Part shown: piece by piece, positions 21,640 through 32,294 of the stretch
Layout: each line of letters starts with the position of its first letter
Position numbering within the stretch: position 1 is the first letter of the stretch
Origin: Hawksworthiomyces lignivorus
Taxonomy: Eukaryota > Ascomycota > Sordariomycetes > Ophiostomatales > Ophiostomataceae
Length of the DNA stretch: 64,000 nucleotides
Direction: 5' to 3'
Assembly (NCBI GenBank): GCA_002917075.1
Contig: NTMA01000006.1
Location: forward strand, 496,001 to 560,000
Position numbers and translations under genes: made by a program
Notes under the pieces: model-generated
The model's input: the letters and a program-made list of their open reading frames with translations, nothing else
What the model was told of the DNA's origin: nothing
Database searches by the model: none

Positions 21640-22133
21640 ATGACGTCCACAATTGGAATTCCAATCAAGCTGCTCAATGAGGCCCAGGTATGTATTCCCT
21701 TTCGTTCCGTCTGTCCCTTCCACCCCAGCCGTCTCTGTTGACCAGGCATCCCAGGGCCACATAGTCACCCTTGAGATCACATCCGGCCAGACCTACCGGG
21801 GGCGCCTATTAGAAGGTAACTATTACCCTTTTTACGACTTTCTTTACCTCGCTTGTACACTTACTCACAACTTTGCCCCTCCCCTCCCCCGCAGCCGAGG
21901 ACAACATGAACGTTCAGCTCAAGGACATCACCGTCACCGCCCGCGACGGCCGCGTCAGCCACCTAGAACAAGTCTACATACGCGGCAGCCACGTACGCTT
22001 CTTCATCGTTCCCGACATGCTGCGCAACGCGCCCATGTTCCGCAGCCGCAACGTGCGCGGCCGCGGCGTTGGTCTCGCTCGTGGTCGTGCCACTGTCAGC
22101 CGCGCACGTGCTGGCGGGCGGGGAGGACGATAA
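21640..22133 (+). CDS. smd3: Small nuclear ribonucleoprotein Sm D3
   Basis: Three exons (21640-21687, 21746-21815, 21895-22133) give 118 residues. Intron 1 (gtatgt ... ttgaccag) and intron 2 (gtaact ... cccgcag) fall within the Sm fold. The Sm1 motif is seen in [20 protein letters not shown] and [12 protein letters not shown], and the Sm2 motif in [15 protein letters not shown]. The C-terminus is an RG-rich tail ([18 protein letters not shown]), typical of SmD3 and in animals a target of arginine methylation. The protein forms part of the heptameric Sm ring on U1, U2, U4 and U5 snRNAs in the nucleus. The length matches the family. It is convergent with the Mmc1-like gene. Confidence 0.95.
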
Positions 22134-22750
22134 GGGAAAGAGAGAGAAGGGGGGGGGCCATTAGCAGCAGAAGCCGGGTATTGTTGCTCGCTTGATTTTG
22201 TTTCTTTAGATGTGGTTTTGAAGACTTTTTTCTCTGGGCTTTTGTATGGCTTTCGTATTGGATGTGGCGGAGCGGACAAGTGCTGTTTTGTTTTGTTTTC
22301 TTGGCGTTGATGATACCGAAAAAGGGCAAGACATTTGCAAAATATAAAACCGACATACAAATTGATGCTGGTGCACTGTGAGACAATTCAAGTGAATAAT
22401 ACTAGGAGAAGAACGGCATCCACAGCATGCGCAGGTAGAAAACTGTCGAGGACGGCAATTGTCTCGAGCTTTGTCATACTGGGCCGCAATGTGGGAACGG
22501 AAATGTGTTCGAGCCGTGATTCAGAAGCGAAACAAACACGATAAAAGGAATAAGGTAGAAACAGTGTTAAATTCTATAATATGACCGTATGCGATCTAAA
22601 ACACGTCATGGGCACAGCGAAACATTAAGAGTACAAGTGGTTGTGGTCCGTAAGGTGATAATACAAGCGTGGAATGAACAAATGAAATGCCTCTTTACAA
22701 GACGGACGCAACTGGTCCCCAGGCCCCTCTCTAATTTTTTTTTGTTCTTC
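22134..22750. other. Convergent intergenic region, 3' UTRs
   Basis: About 0.6 kb between the stop codons of SmD3 and the Mmc1-like gene. It is T-rich near both ends (for example 22735-22745), consistent with two facing 3' UTRs. No gene seen. Confidence 0.5.
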
Positions 22751-25015
22751 TTACTTCAACCTCGCCAGCGCCTCCTGCGCCTTGTCGATGAGTGCCCGCG
22801 CCTGCCGCAGGTCTTGCACGGCCTGGCGGCGGTCGCCGCTGCCGATTCCGCTGGGGCCGCCCTGGGCGGCGTCGCGGGCAGCGCGGTCGAGGGCGTCGGC
22901 AACGCTAGCCTCGACGGCGCGGACGGCCTTGCGGCCCTCCTCGCGGACCTCGCCCTCCCAGAACTGGCGGGCGGTCTCCCAGCGGCGCTGCATGGCGCCG
23001 AGGCTCCAGACGTAGCCGAGGGCGGCGACGGCGCCGGCCTCGTAGGCGCCGAGCGAGGACAGGTAGGTGAGGGCGGCGAGGGCGGTGGCCAGGCCGGACG
23101 AGGCGGCGGTCTGCAGCACGAGCTTCTGGGCGAGGGCCTGCAGGGCGGGGACGGTCTCGTCCAGGAGGTAGCGGCGCGTAAAGGCGATGTGGGCGGGCCA
23201 CTTTGTGGTGGCGGGGGGGGCGGGAGACGCGGATGACGCCTGCTTTTCGAGTGCCCCTTGCTTCTTCTCGGCTGGTCCGGCAGCGGCGGCGTCGCCGCTG
23301 TCGGACGCAAAAGTCGGCGCCGCATACAGTCCCGCAGCGGCAGCTCCGTCGCGGCTGCTCCTGCTGCTGCTGCTGGGTAGCACGCCGGCCAGCCGCGCGG
23401 CCTCGTCGAGGCGGCCGGCCAGGTAGACGACCTCCTGCTCAGCGGCGGGCAGGAAGCGGGCGCGCACGAGGCCCGCGGCCAGCAGGGAGACGTCGTCGAC
23501 GCGCCAGAACAGCTTCCACCAGCCGAGCTGGCGCCAGCGGCGGCCGGCAAAGGCGGCGTCCAGCTGGGCCTGCAGCTCGGCGTGGGCAGCGGCGGCCCAC
23601 TCGGCCAGGGCGGCGTCGAGGGCCGTCCAGGCGGCGTGCTGCGCGGTCGCGGTGCTGCTGTTGCTGCTGCTGCTGCCGCTAATGCTGCCGGTCTTCTGCC
23701 AGAGCGGCGCCACCTGCCGCGCCTCGGCGGCCTGGACGGCGGCCAGCGCGTTCTGCAAGACAGAAGCGACCAGGCGGCGCACGGGCGGCTTGAGGGCGCC
23801 GTCGGCGCGGTCCTGGCTGCCGCTCTTGAGCCAGGCGGCCAGCGGGGCCACGCCGCCGCGCAGCCAGAGCGTCTCGTATTCGCGGGCGTTGGAGACGCTC
23901 TCACGGAACAGCGCGAGGGCGCGGGCCGACGAGGCGATGTCGAACGCGGCCAGGGGATACGACGACGACGACGACAACGAAGACGCCTCCTGCGCGCCGG
24001 CCTCCGCTGCCGCAGGAAAGCCTGGCAGGTGGACGGCCGCCTGGATCGCGCCATGGCTCTCGCGCAGCGGCAGCGCGGCCACGGCCGCCGCGCCCAGGAG
24101 GCCGTCGGCCACGACCAGCGCCTGGTGCACGGGCGTGGCGACGGGCGTGTAGCGCGTGCCACTACTGTCCTGCGCGGTGGGGATCTCGACGGCCGGCACC
24201 AGGACCGTCTCCTCGATGTTCTCGGTCAGGCCCTCGAACCCGGCCGCGGGCGTCGGCGGCGCCAGGCTACGACGCGTCGCCTCCATGACCAGAAACTCAA
24301 GCCGGTGGTCGCTGAATACCGGCGACGCCACCTCAAGCTCTGGCAGCCCGCCGTCCCGCCCATCGTCGAACGTGACTGCGGTGCTGTTGCTGCTACTGCT
24401 GCTGTCGCCTCCACCCTCGCCGCGCCCCCGCACCCGCACCAGCAGCGGCTGCCGCGCGTCGTGCTGCGCCAGCTGCGCCTCCCACGGCGCCTCGTCCTGC
24501 AGCGGGTCCGCCAGGATCAGCCGCAGCAGCGCCCGGGCCGAGCTGCTGCCGCCCGTGCCCGCCGCCGTGTCCACGTCGCCGCCACCATCGCCCGCCAGGC
24601 CCAGCACGGCCACGCGGATCGCCTCGTGGCCCGGCTCCTGCTGCAGGCCGCGGATGGCCAGCTGCAAGCGCGAGAGGTTCACCAGCACGCCGGCGTGCTT
24701 CTGTAGCGCTTGAAGGGCGTCCACGAGGTCGGCGCGCGCCTGCTTGGGAGTGCGCGGCGCAGATGTTGCTGCTGCTGCTGCTGCTGCTGATGCAGCTTCT
24801 GTTGGTGCTGGCGTCGATGTCGGTGTCGGAACTGGTGCTGTCGATGTCGATGCGGCGCGCCGAGAAAACGAGTGTCGGCTGATGGCAAGATTCCGCTGCC
24901 TCGTCCGTTGCATAGAGCAAAAGAGGCACGCTGCCTGCTTGGGGGAAAACTCGGGTCTTGCCGCGAGCAGCTGGCCAGGGCCAATTGGCGGCCGCAGTCT
25001 CAGTCGGGGGGCCAT
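22751..25015 (-). CDS. Mitochondrial protein resembling the fungal Mmc1 family
   Basis: A single-exon frame of 754 residues from ATG 25015, very GC-rich. The N-terminus is basic and hydroxylated with no acidic residues for the first stretch (RLRLRPP, RQRNLAISRHSFSRRAAS), a probable mitochondrial presequence. A Ser/Ala/Thr/Pro linker follows. The C-terminal third carries the pattern of the Mmc1-type family as I know it: RRYLLDETVPALQ, two adjacent hydrophobic helices (SSGLATALAALTYLSSLGAY and EAGAVAALGYVWSLG) and then RRWETARQFWEGEVREEGRK. The middle has several low-complexity Ser or Ala runs, which look like lineage-specific expansions. It is probably an inner-membrane-associated protein. The family assignment is from memory of the pattern; the mitochondrial location is inferred. 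Confidence 0.7.
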   Translation of the reverse strand: MAPRLRLRPPIGPGQLLAARPEFSPKQAACLFCSMQRTRQRNLAISRHSFSRRAASTSTAPVPTPTSTPAPTEAASAAAAAAATSAPRTPKQARADLVDALQALQKHAGVLVNLSRLQLAIRGLQQEPGHEAIRVAVLGLAGDGGGDVDTAAGTGGSSSARALLRLILADPLQDEAPWEAQLAQHDARQPLLVRVRGRGEGGGDSSSSSNSTAVTFDDGRDGGLPELEVASPVFSDHRLEFLVMEATRRSLAPPTPAAGFEGLTENIEETVLVPAVEIPTAQDSSGTRYTPVATPVHQALVVADGLLGAAAVAALPLRESHGAIQAAVHLPGFPAAAEAGAQEASSLSSSSSYPLAAFDIASSARALALFRESVSNAREYETLWLRGGVAPLAAWLKSGSQDRADGALKPPVRRLVASVLQNALAAVQAAEARQVAPLWQKTGSISGSSSSNSSTATAQHAAWTALDAALAEWAAAAHAELQAQLDAAFAGRRWRQLGWWKLFWRVDDVSLLAAGLVRARFLPAAEQEVVYLAGRLDEAARLAGVLPSSSSRSSRDGAAAAGLYAAPTFASDSGDAAAAGPAEKKQGALEKQASSASPAPPATTKWPAHIAFTRRYLLDETVPALQALAQKLVLQTAASSGLATALAALTYLSSLGAYEAGAVAALGYVWSLGAMQRRWETARQFWEGEVREEGRKAVRAVEASVADALDRAARDAAQGGPSGIGSGDRRQAVQDLRQARALIDKAQEALARLK

Positions 25016-25859
25016 CTTGGAGCTTCGCTCATGCACTTCAGCGCGTGACAGTTTATGGAAGCGAACAGACGGCGAGCTGTGTTGTCTCTTGCTCCATTTG
25101 AAGCCGAAGCCAAGCTCATGTGTTCGCGCAACAGCTTCCTCTGGCCGGACAAATTAGGACGCAGTGACGCCGAAATGGCTGTCACTAAAATTTTAGAGCC
25201 GAGTCTAGTGGCTGTGGGGCTAGATTGTGGCTTTTTCTGTGGCTTGACAGGCACGGCAGGTGTCATTTTACTCCGCGCTGTGCCCTTAAAGTCAGACACT
25301 ATTGCCGCCTATTCCAGTGATTTCAGTGCCTCATCCAGCTACCAGAGTTGGCACTTACGTAGTATTTTCTACCTGTAAACTCAATCATTTGCGGCAATTA
25401 TAGCACCCAACTCTATTTATTTTACCTTTCTTGCATAGCAATGCATAGCAATGTAACCCAAGGTTCGTGAACAGGATGGCAATATAATCCAAGTACGGAA
25501 TATTTGGGAAAATAGTCTCCGTCTGAGTTAGTAGGGCCTTTTCACGACCTGACGAACTTCGTAATGCCTGCCGCTGTGATGTAGAGCCTAGCTGAATTCC
25601 ATACAGCCTCCTATCCGAGGCGTCCAGTGACGCACGTAGTGGCGCACGCCGCACGCCGACGCCTCTGCGAGATACGCCTACTCGAGGTCTGAACACGTAT
25701 ATTTCAATGACATTAGTGTCCAGATCTCTCACAAAAGTAACAACAACAGTTCTCTTCATCTACCAGACGTTTCCATGGCATTTGAGATTCCTGAGTGTTG
25801 CCTATTGAATCAGATCCGACTTGCTGGAGCGCAACCCGACGGATTCCCCGCTCTCAGCC
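25016..25859. other. Divergent promoter region between the Mmc1-like and HET genes
   Basis: 844 bp with no supported gene. A 124-codon minus-strand frame at 25385-25759 has no recognisable domain and lies within the shared promoter region. A direct repeat of ttgcatagcaatgcatagcaatg is near 25432-25454. Confidence 0.45.
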
Positions 25860-27767
25860 ATGGCTGACGACACGGCGCAAAACGGGTTTGAATATGATAA
25901 ACTCGGCTCTGGTAGTTTAGAAATCCGTCTCGTAGTGTTTGAGCCGTCTGAGGGGACAGATGCGCCAATATCTCTGAAGATGTCGACGCATCCCCTCCGG
26001 TCGCCGCCGCGGTACTTCGCCCTCTCGTACACGTGGGATCGGCCGTCGGAGGCGTTTCCGGAGAGCTGGGACGATCCAGAACGCACAGAGCGCATCCTCG
26101 TCAACGGCAGGCCATTCCGTGTGCGGATGAATCTGCACAGTGCCCTCCTGCAGTTTCGTGCCGAGTCGCCGAGCGACTGCGCCTGGTGGATCGACGCGCT
26201 CTGCATCAACCAGCAGAGCATACCAGAGCTGAACAGGGTCGTCCCGCAGATGGCCAAGATATACGCGAGCAGTGCTGGCACGGTCATATGGCTGGGAGAT
26301 CAGGACGCCGACACCGAGGTCGCCTTCCGCCATATCGCAGACATGGCCGACGCCTGGGCGAAGCGGAGCCATGGCCTGAAGACGATTCGCTTTCCGGAAG
26401 AGCACGCAGCCGAATACTTTGCTTGCTTCGACAGGGAATTCACCAGCGACGACGCCGAGGTGCGCTGGCGAGCCCTTGCGCGCCTGTGGCGGAGGTCGTG
26501 GTGGCACCGGGCGTGGATTGTGCAGGAGGTCAGCCTCGCTCGCGCCGTCACCGTCGTCTGCAGGCAGCACCGCGTGCGCTGGGAGCAGCTCCACGACACT
26601 ATGTCTGTGATTCTGCAGCACGGGCTGTTCATCCTGTTCGTGGAGCACCCGCTCAAGGACCGCGCCCGCGACCTCATCGACCTGTCGATGGACGCCTCTG
26701 AGCCGTTTCGCACGCTCGGGACCACCGTGCGCTCCTACAAAGACAAGGTCCGAAACGGCGCGCTGCCGGAGCTGGTCCCGCTGCTGGCGCGCTTTCGGTC
26801 GCTGCGCTGCAAAGACCCGCGCGACAAGGTGTACGCCGCGCTGGGCATGGCCGACAAGACGCTCGCCATCCGCGTCGACTACGCGCTCTCTGCAGAAGAC
26901 GTCTACGCAGACCTGGCCCGCCAGCTGATTCATACCTATGGCGACCTGAGCGTCCTGGCCTTCTCTTCGTCCACTTCTGGTCCGGTCCGCGTGCCCACCT
27001 GGGTCCCCGACTGGTCGCGCCGCGCATCTGCGTCCCGTCCTCTTCCGCAGCCCGGCGTCTTGGACATGCCCGGCCAAGATCCGAACAGGCCGCCATTCTA
27101 TCCGATGTCGTCGGCGTTCAAATTGTCCGCTCGCTTCGAGGAGAATGGCCGTGTGCTCGTGCTGCAGGCTCTGCCATTTGACGAGGTAGTGTTCGTCTCA
27201 AGCGAAATAAGCGAAGATCACATCCACAGCATTTTTGAGAATGCTACGTGGCTTCGAGAGTGGGCCGAATTCCAGCAGCAAAACATGCAGTCTTTTGACT
27301 ACATCGAAAGAAGCGGCTGGCAGTATTCTGCTGCAGACAACAAGGCACAATTCTGCGCCCCAAAATACGTCCCCACAGACGAGACACTACTGGAAGCGTT
27401 CTTTCGGACAGCGTGCGCAAATGCGGTGACGGATTTCACATCAAAATTGGATGTTCCCGTCCCAGAAGACAAAGCAGGCTTCGAATTGGCAGACTTGATG
27501 AGAGAGACCATGTTCACGAGAGCCGTGGGCAGGAGGCTGGCAGTCTCTCGCAACGGCATCCTCATCTTGGCACCCGCAGCAACTCAGCTCGGGGATATGT
27601 TCACCTGGGTCCCTGGCAGCGAAATCCCGCTTCTGTTGCGAGCAGAGAGAGATTCATTCAAGTTCGTCGGCCAGTGCTACGCGCATGGTTTCATGGGAAG
27701 CACAGTATGGGATAGCATAGGATATGGCGAAGAGACACACGTGGTTGGGGAGATACATATTATTTAA
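25860..27767 (+). CDS. HET-domain protein
   Basis: A single-exon gene of 635 residues. I choose ATG 25860 (MADDTAQNGF) because the in-frame sequence before it has no ATG. The HET domain covers about residues 52-215: YFALSYTWDRP, WWIDALCINQQSIPELNRQ-like block (CINQQSIPELNRVVPQMAKI), AGTVIWLGDQDADTE, and SWWHRAWIVQEVSLA. The C-terminal 400 residues have the usual variable character, with YAALGMADKTLAIRVDYA and VPTWVPDWSRR, both common in fungal HET proteins. There are no membrane segments. The expected role is triggering of incompatibility cell death after recognition of a non-self partner; the partner is unknown. Convergent with the polyQ membrane protein at 28119. Confidence 0.92.
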   Translation: MADDTAQNGFEYDKLGSGSLEIRLVVFEPSEGTDAPISLKMSTHPLRSPPRYFALSYTWDRPSEAFPESWDDPERTERILVNGRPFRVRMNLHSALLQFRAESPSDCAWWIDALCINQQSIPELNRVVPQMAKIYASSAGTVIWLGDQDADTEVAFRHIADMADAWAKRSHGLKTIRFPEEHAAEYFACFDREFTSDDAEVRWRALARLWRRSWWHRAWIVQEVSLARAVTVVCRQHRVRWEQLHDTMSVILQHGLFILFVEHPLKDRARDLIDLSMDASEPFRTLGTTVRSYKDKVRNGALPELVPLLARFRSLRCKDPRDKVYAALGMADKTLAIRVDYALSAEDVYADLARQLIHTYGDLSVLAFSSSTSGPVRVPTWVPDWSRRASASRPLPQPGVLDMPGQDPNRPPFYPMSSAFKLSARFEENGRVLVLQALPFDEVVFVSSEISEDHIHSIFENATWLREWAEFQQQNMQSFDYIERSGWQYSAADNKAQFCAPKYVPTDETLLEAFFRTACANAVTDFTSKLDVPVPEDKAGFELADLMRETMFTRAVGRRLAVSRNGILILAPAATQLGDMFTWVPGSEIPLLLRAERDSFKFVGQCYAHGFMGSTVWDSIGYGEETHVVGEIHII

Positions 27768-28118
27768 CGATGCTCGCAGTCCGCGAGAATGAAACGGAAT
27801 CTGAGGACGATGTAAAGACCAGAGTCTAGATCTTATGCGCAACAAGATCGCTGACTTGGACAACGAGAATTCATCCCCAGATTGAGACTACCTTTCCTTT
27901 ATATGAAGATATGTGCATTGGAAATATTTCTAGCTTGTTCTCTACTTACACGACCTAAATTATTAATGTACAATATACCCAAAGAAAAACTAAAGTGTAA
28001 TCAAAGATGAAAGAATGATAATTGATAGGTTGAGAAACCCGCGCCCTTGTCCTCTCGCACCAACAACATGATACTGCCAGCTATTGCTCTACTCTTCCTC
28101 TCAAACTGTAACTCCTCC
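27768..28118. other. Convergent intergenic region, 3' UTRs
   Basis: 351 bp between two facing stop codons, AT-rich in the middle (about 27945-28025). No gene or repeat recognised. Confidence 0.5.
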
Positions 28119-29394
28119 TCATTCCTTATCTTCATCCCCGTCTGCTTCTTCTTCTTTTTTCTGTGGCTTCTCTGGTGGCGAACTCAATAGGAACCCGTCT
28201 CCATCGTATAAGCTCACGCTGTCTCGGCTGCCCGGCTGCCGCACAGGGCTGTGCCGTGTTGGGGTTGACATTACTGTCGAAGACCTAGCTCTGGTCTTTC
28301 CGGGGCTTATCTTACCAGTAGTACCGGTCTTCCCAGGACTTGCCTTTGCGGGGCTGCCTATGCTGGAGCGGCTCGGGGACTTCTTCATCGACTTGACGCC
28401 GCAGGCGCCACCCGATTTCTTTGGTGTGGATAGGTTCGAGCTTGCGGTGGCGGTTGTGGCAGCCACCTTGCTTGGCGTCCCTGTGGGCGTTGGTGTGCCT
28501 GAAGCTGGGTCTTCATCGACGCGGCGCAGCGCCGTTCCCGCAGTTGTCATGGAGAGCGTTCGTTGGAGGCCCCGCGTTGACGACGATGCCGGGGCGGAGC
28601 GTCTTTTCATGGGGACGACGACTCCATTGCCGCTTCCGCTGTCACTGCTGGTGCCACTGCGGTGTCTTTCGGCGCGGTTTTCCTTGTCGTAGCTGCTCCC
28701 GCTCTGCATGCTGACAACGGTATGCGACGCTCTCTTCTGCCCCAGCGCCAGATACTGCCGACTGCCCATGGCGCTGTTTCGGCTGACGCTGATTGTGCCG
28801 CTGTGGCTGTGGCTGCTTCGGTGCCGGCTCCCGGTTGACTCCCCGCCTGTGCTGCTGGTGCTGCTGCGCCGGCGGTGGCGCCGCACTGTGGGAACACCGC
28901 CGCCCATTGCGGCGCTGGGCGGGGAGGGGAGGACGGACACGCTGCTGTGCGCGGGCGACCGGTTAGCCGTGGACGGCGCGCTGCCGCTGTAGCAGCTGGA
29001 GCTCTCGCTGTAGGCGATGCTGTTCATGCGGCGCAGCGCCGCGGCCGTGGCGACGACCGTGTTGGCCGTGGCCGTGGACGGCGGGCGCGGCAGCGGCCGC
29101 ACCGACCGCCGGAACAAAATGTCCTCGGCCTCGGCGCTGACGATCAGGCTAGCGCGCCGCGGCTCGCTCCATTCCGATGTCGACGACAACAGCGCGGCAT
29201 CGCCCCCGCGCGTCGCCTCCTCCACGCGCTCCTTGAGGGACCGCCGACCGTGCACCGGGGGCTGGGGCGGCGGGCGCTGGTGCTGGGAGCCCCAGCTGGT
29301 GCGTGGGTTCGGCCGGCCCGCCACCAGCGTGCTGCCCTCGTCGGGACCCAGCGTGGGCGAGCTCTGCAGCAGAAGCGACGCATTGTCATAGCCT

Positions 29395-29429
<35 letters not shown>

Positions 29430-32294
29430 CCCATCGGCCGAGACCACCGACACAAACGAGTGGCGCCACGCCGAGGGCGAGCCCAGGCTGCTCGCGTCCG
29501 ACGTCGGCGTCTTGTCGTCAAAGACGAGCGCCCCGCTCCGCGGCCGCTCCGCCGTCGAGGCCATCACCACGCTCACCTGCTCGCCCTTGCTGGGGCTCGT
29601 CACTAGTAGATGCATCTGCGGCTGCCCATACGCGGCGCTCAGTGCCGCCGCGGACGAGCCGCCGCCCGCGCCACTCGCTGCGCCAGGAAACTGCTGGCCG
29701 CCAAAGGACAACCGCATGTTGCTGCCACCACTGCTGCTTCCCACGGGCTGCGACATCCGCTGCGGCCAGCCCTGCTGCTGCTGGTACTTGTCCTGCTGCC
29801 ACGTCGTCCAGCTCATGGCGTTGCGCTTGTGGCGGTTGCGCGACTGCTGTCCCTGGCCTCCCCTGCCGCTGCCGCTGCCCGCGTTGTGCAGCGTGTTGAG
29901 CTGTGTCAGGTGGCTCAGGCTGTTGTCGCTCATGTCGTGCGGGATCATGATCCCGCCGCCCACCTTCGACGTCACCCGCGAACGCCGCGGCGACCGCGGC
30001 GGCAGCGCCGGCGGCCCCATGTTCATGCCGAAACCGATCGACATGCCTCGCGAGGCCCGCGTCTTGGGTGTTGACAGCGCCGCCGGGATCAGCTCCGCGT
30101 CAGACAGGGCCACGTCCACGTCTTCTAGCTTGGCGCTGTCGGTGTCTAAAGTGATTTCACGAGCGGATTCGCCACCGGCTTCACCACCGGCTTCACCACC
30201 GGCTCCACCAACGCCTCCCGTAATTCCCAGGCCTGCCACGGCTTTGCTATTGTCCTCCTTGACGACCTGCACATTTTTGACCTTGGCTGCAGACGAGCTG
30301 CCGCCCCTCTCGGGCCGCTCGTCCGTGCTGTACACGGTCGACAGAGACGACCGGGACGAGCGCTGCGAAGACGAGTAGACCGACGAGGTGGACCGCGACG
30401 TCGGCGACGCAGACAACACGGATGAAGACGTCTGCTGCTGCGGAAGCAGAATGACGGCAGGTGGAAATGTCAAAGTCGGGGGTCCTCCCGCTGCAGCACT
30501 GCTCCCGACACCGCTTCCGGCATCTGATTGGTTCTTGCCGGGGCTCTTGCTCGGGCTGGACAAGGCCGTTGTGACCGTCTCGATGGACTGGTTGTCGTTG
30601 AGGGTGCTGTTGCTCAAGTTGTTGCTGTCATTGACAAACATGCTGTCGGCGCTGGAGCCGACCGACGTCTGGGAGGCACGCTTGACTTCGTCATCATTCT
30701 CGCCGTCTACAGTCAGATGTTTCTCCTGGGGAGGAGCAGCGGACTTGAGTTCTGCGGTGGACGACCGCTTTTGCGGGCTCGTTGCGTCTATTGTTGACTG
30801 CGAATTCTGAAGCTGCATCAGTCTCTGCTCGGTCGAGCGTAGAATCTCGGACAACGCAGAATCTGTAGAGAGATTTTTTGGAAGGGATTTGGAAGACGAT
30901 CTTGGCAATCGTTGTTGTTGTCTCTGTTGTTGTTGCTGCTGTTGCTGTTGTTGTTGCTCTTGTTGTTGTTGCTGTTGCAGGTGTTGCTGCTGCTGTTGCC
31001 GCTGGAACTGCTGAAGGTGCTGCTGCTGCATCATGATCATCATCATATGATGTTGACGCTGTAGTTCTTGCTGCTGCTGCTGCTGCTGTTGCTGATATTG
31101 CTGGTTCTGCATATGCTGGTGTTGCTGGTGTTGTTGTTTCTGTTGCTTCTGCTGACTATGCGGCGGGTAGGGGACGCCCGGGCCAATGTAAGATTTGCGG
31201 CCTTTGGGGATGATGAGTGCCGGCTGTGGGGGCCGCGGCAGGGTCCGGTTGGAAATAGGCGGCGGCGGCCGAAGAAACGGGCCCTGCGGCAGCGGATACT
31301 GTTTTGATGGTCCATTTGGCGCCGAGGAGCGCATCATCCAGGCTGACATGTTAGTTCTGTGGCTCATGTTCGCATTGCCGTAGACGTGGCCGTTGCCGTG
31401 CTGCGGCAGCAGGCGCAGCTGCTCCGGCGGTGGCGGCGGCCGCTTAGGGAGCGAGTTTGCTCGGTCCGTAGGCAAGATTTTTGCGGGCTTCTTCAGGCTC
31501 AGAGTTCTGCCCGACATGCCGCTCTTGGTGTCGTCGACGATATTGCTGTTGGCGTCGTCGCCGGGGAACGACGGAATGAACAGAGAGCTCGTCGAGGCGA
31601 GAACGGTAGTCTCGGGCCGCCGCCGCTTAAGTCTTCGCGGCCCTCCGCCAATCGGCAGCCTGCGGTGGTGGTGGTGGCCCTGGTGGCCGTGGCCGTGTCT
31701 GCAGTCGTCGTGCTGGTTCTGCTGCTGCGGCCCGTTGTCGAGGGCGCCGGCGCTGTTCTTGCTGCTGTGGCGCCGCACGAGAGACGGCACCAGCTTCCTC
31801 TGCTGCCGCGCCCAGCGGCGCTGGCGGCGCCAGAAGCGACGCCAGCGCCACAGCCACCACCAGGTCATGCCAGATCCCTCAAAATCGCCGTCCGTCGTGG
31901 AAAAGGACTGGCCAGACGACGCTAGCGAGCAGCAGGTGCTCGAGGAGCAGTCAGAGATCATGGCACCCGGTCGGAAATAATGGGACGCAGCTGCGGCTGC
32001 CGTCTCCGCCGCTGCTGCCGACGAGTTCAACTGCCGCCCGTTGTCTTGGCTATCGCGTAACGTCAAGATAGATATCATCTGCTTCCTGTGGCTCTCCTCC
32101 TGCTCCTGCTGTGCCAGGCGCAGCTGCTGACGCTTGCGCCTAGCCAGCCAAGTAAACAGCAGACCACCACCGATGGCGAGGATGGCTGTGCCCACAACCA
32201 CAATGGCAATAATGGCGCCGAGGCCCACGGAGGAGCCAGATGTACCTCCTGCCGGAGCAGCGCCGGAGGCGCCCCTCGTCACAAGTTTCGGCAT
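28119..32294 (-). CDS. Large single-pass membrane protein with polyQ, Ser-rich and polyGly regions
   Basis: An uninterrupted frame of 1391 residues from ATG 32294 (MPKLVTRG). A short Gly/Ser-rich N-terminus is followed by one strong membrane segment (LGAIIAIVVVGTAILAIGGG) and the basic stop-transfer sequence WLARRKRQQ, which predicts an N-out, C-in type III topology with nearly all of the protein in the cytosol. The cytosolic part is low complexity: His-rich, Pro-rich (PLPQGPFLRPPPPIS), a long Gln-rich block (about residues 395-470), Ser/Thr-rich segments and an uninterrupted polyGly run (about 29397-29429). Near the C-terminus are basic SP repeats (SPSRSSIGSPAKASPGKTG). Such proteins are common in Pezizomycotina and often unannotated. 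I do not recognise a function; a signalling scaffold at a membrane is one possibility. Confidence 0.75.
29397..29429. repeat. (GCC)n microsatellite encoding polyGly
   Basis: About eleven consecutive GCC-type units on the plus strand (ggC on the coding minus strand), in frame, giving an uninterrupted Gly run in the membrane protein. Expected to vary in length between strains. Confidence 0.8.
30911..31140. repeat. CAG/CAA trinucleotide repeat block encoding polyQ
   Basis: Plus-strand tgttgctgctgttg-type repeats, read on the minus strand as mixed CAG and CAA codons interrupted by His and Met. The mixture of codons suggests selection for the Gln-rich protein rather than simple slippage alone. 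Confidence 0.75.

Noticed and set aside
23582..24706. 374-codon plus-strand frame opposite the Mmc1-like gene
   Set aside because: Antisense of a GC-rich coding region, Arg/Gly/Ala-rich, without domain or leader; the minus-strand frame is far longer and has a mitochondrial presequence.
25385..25759. 124-codon minus-strand frame in the promoter between the Mmc1-like and HET genes
   Set aside because: No recognisable domain, and it occupies the only promoter space of two divergent genes. Retained only as an unsupported possibility.
25917..27077. 386-codon minus-strand frame opposite the second HET gene
   Set aside because: It is an antisense shadow of a GC-rich coding exon: composition is Arg/Pro/Gly-biased and the plus-strand HET motifs are unambiguous.
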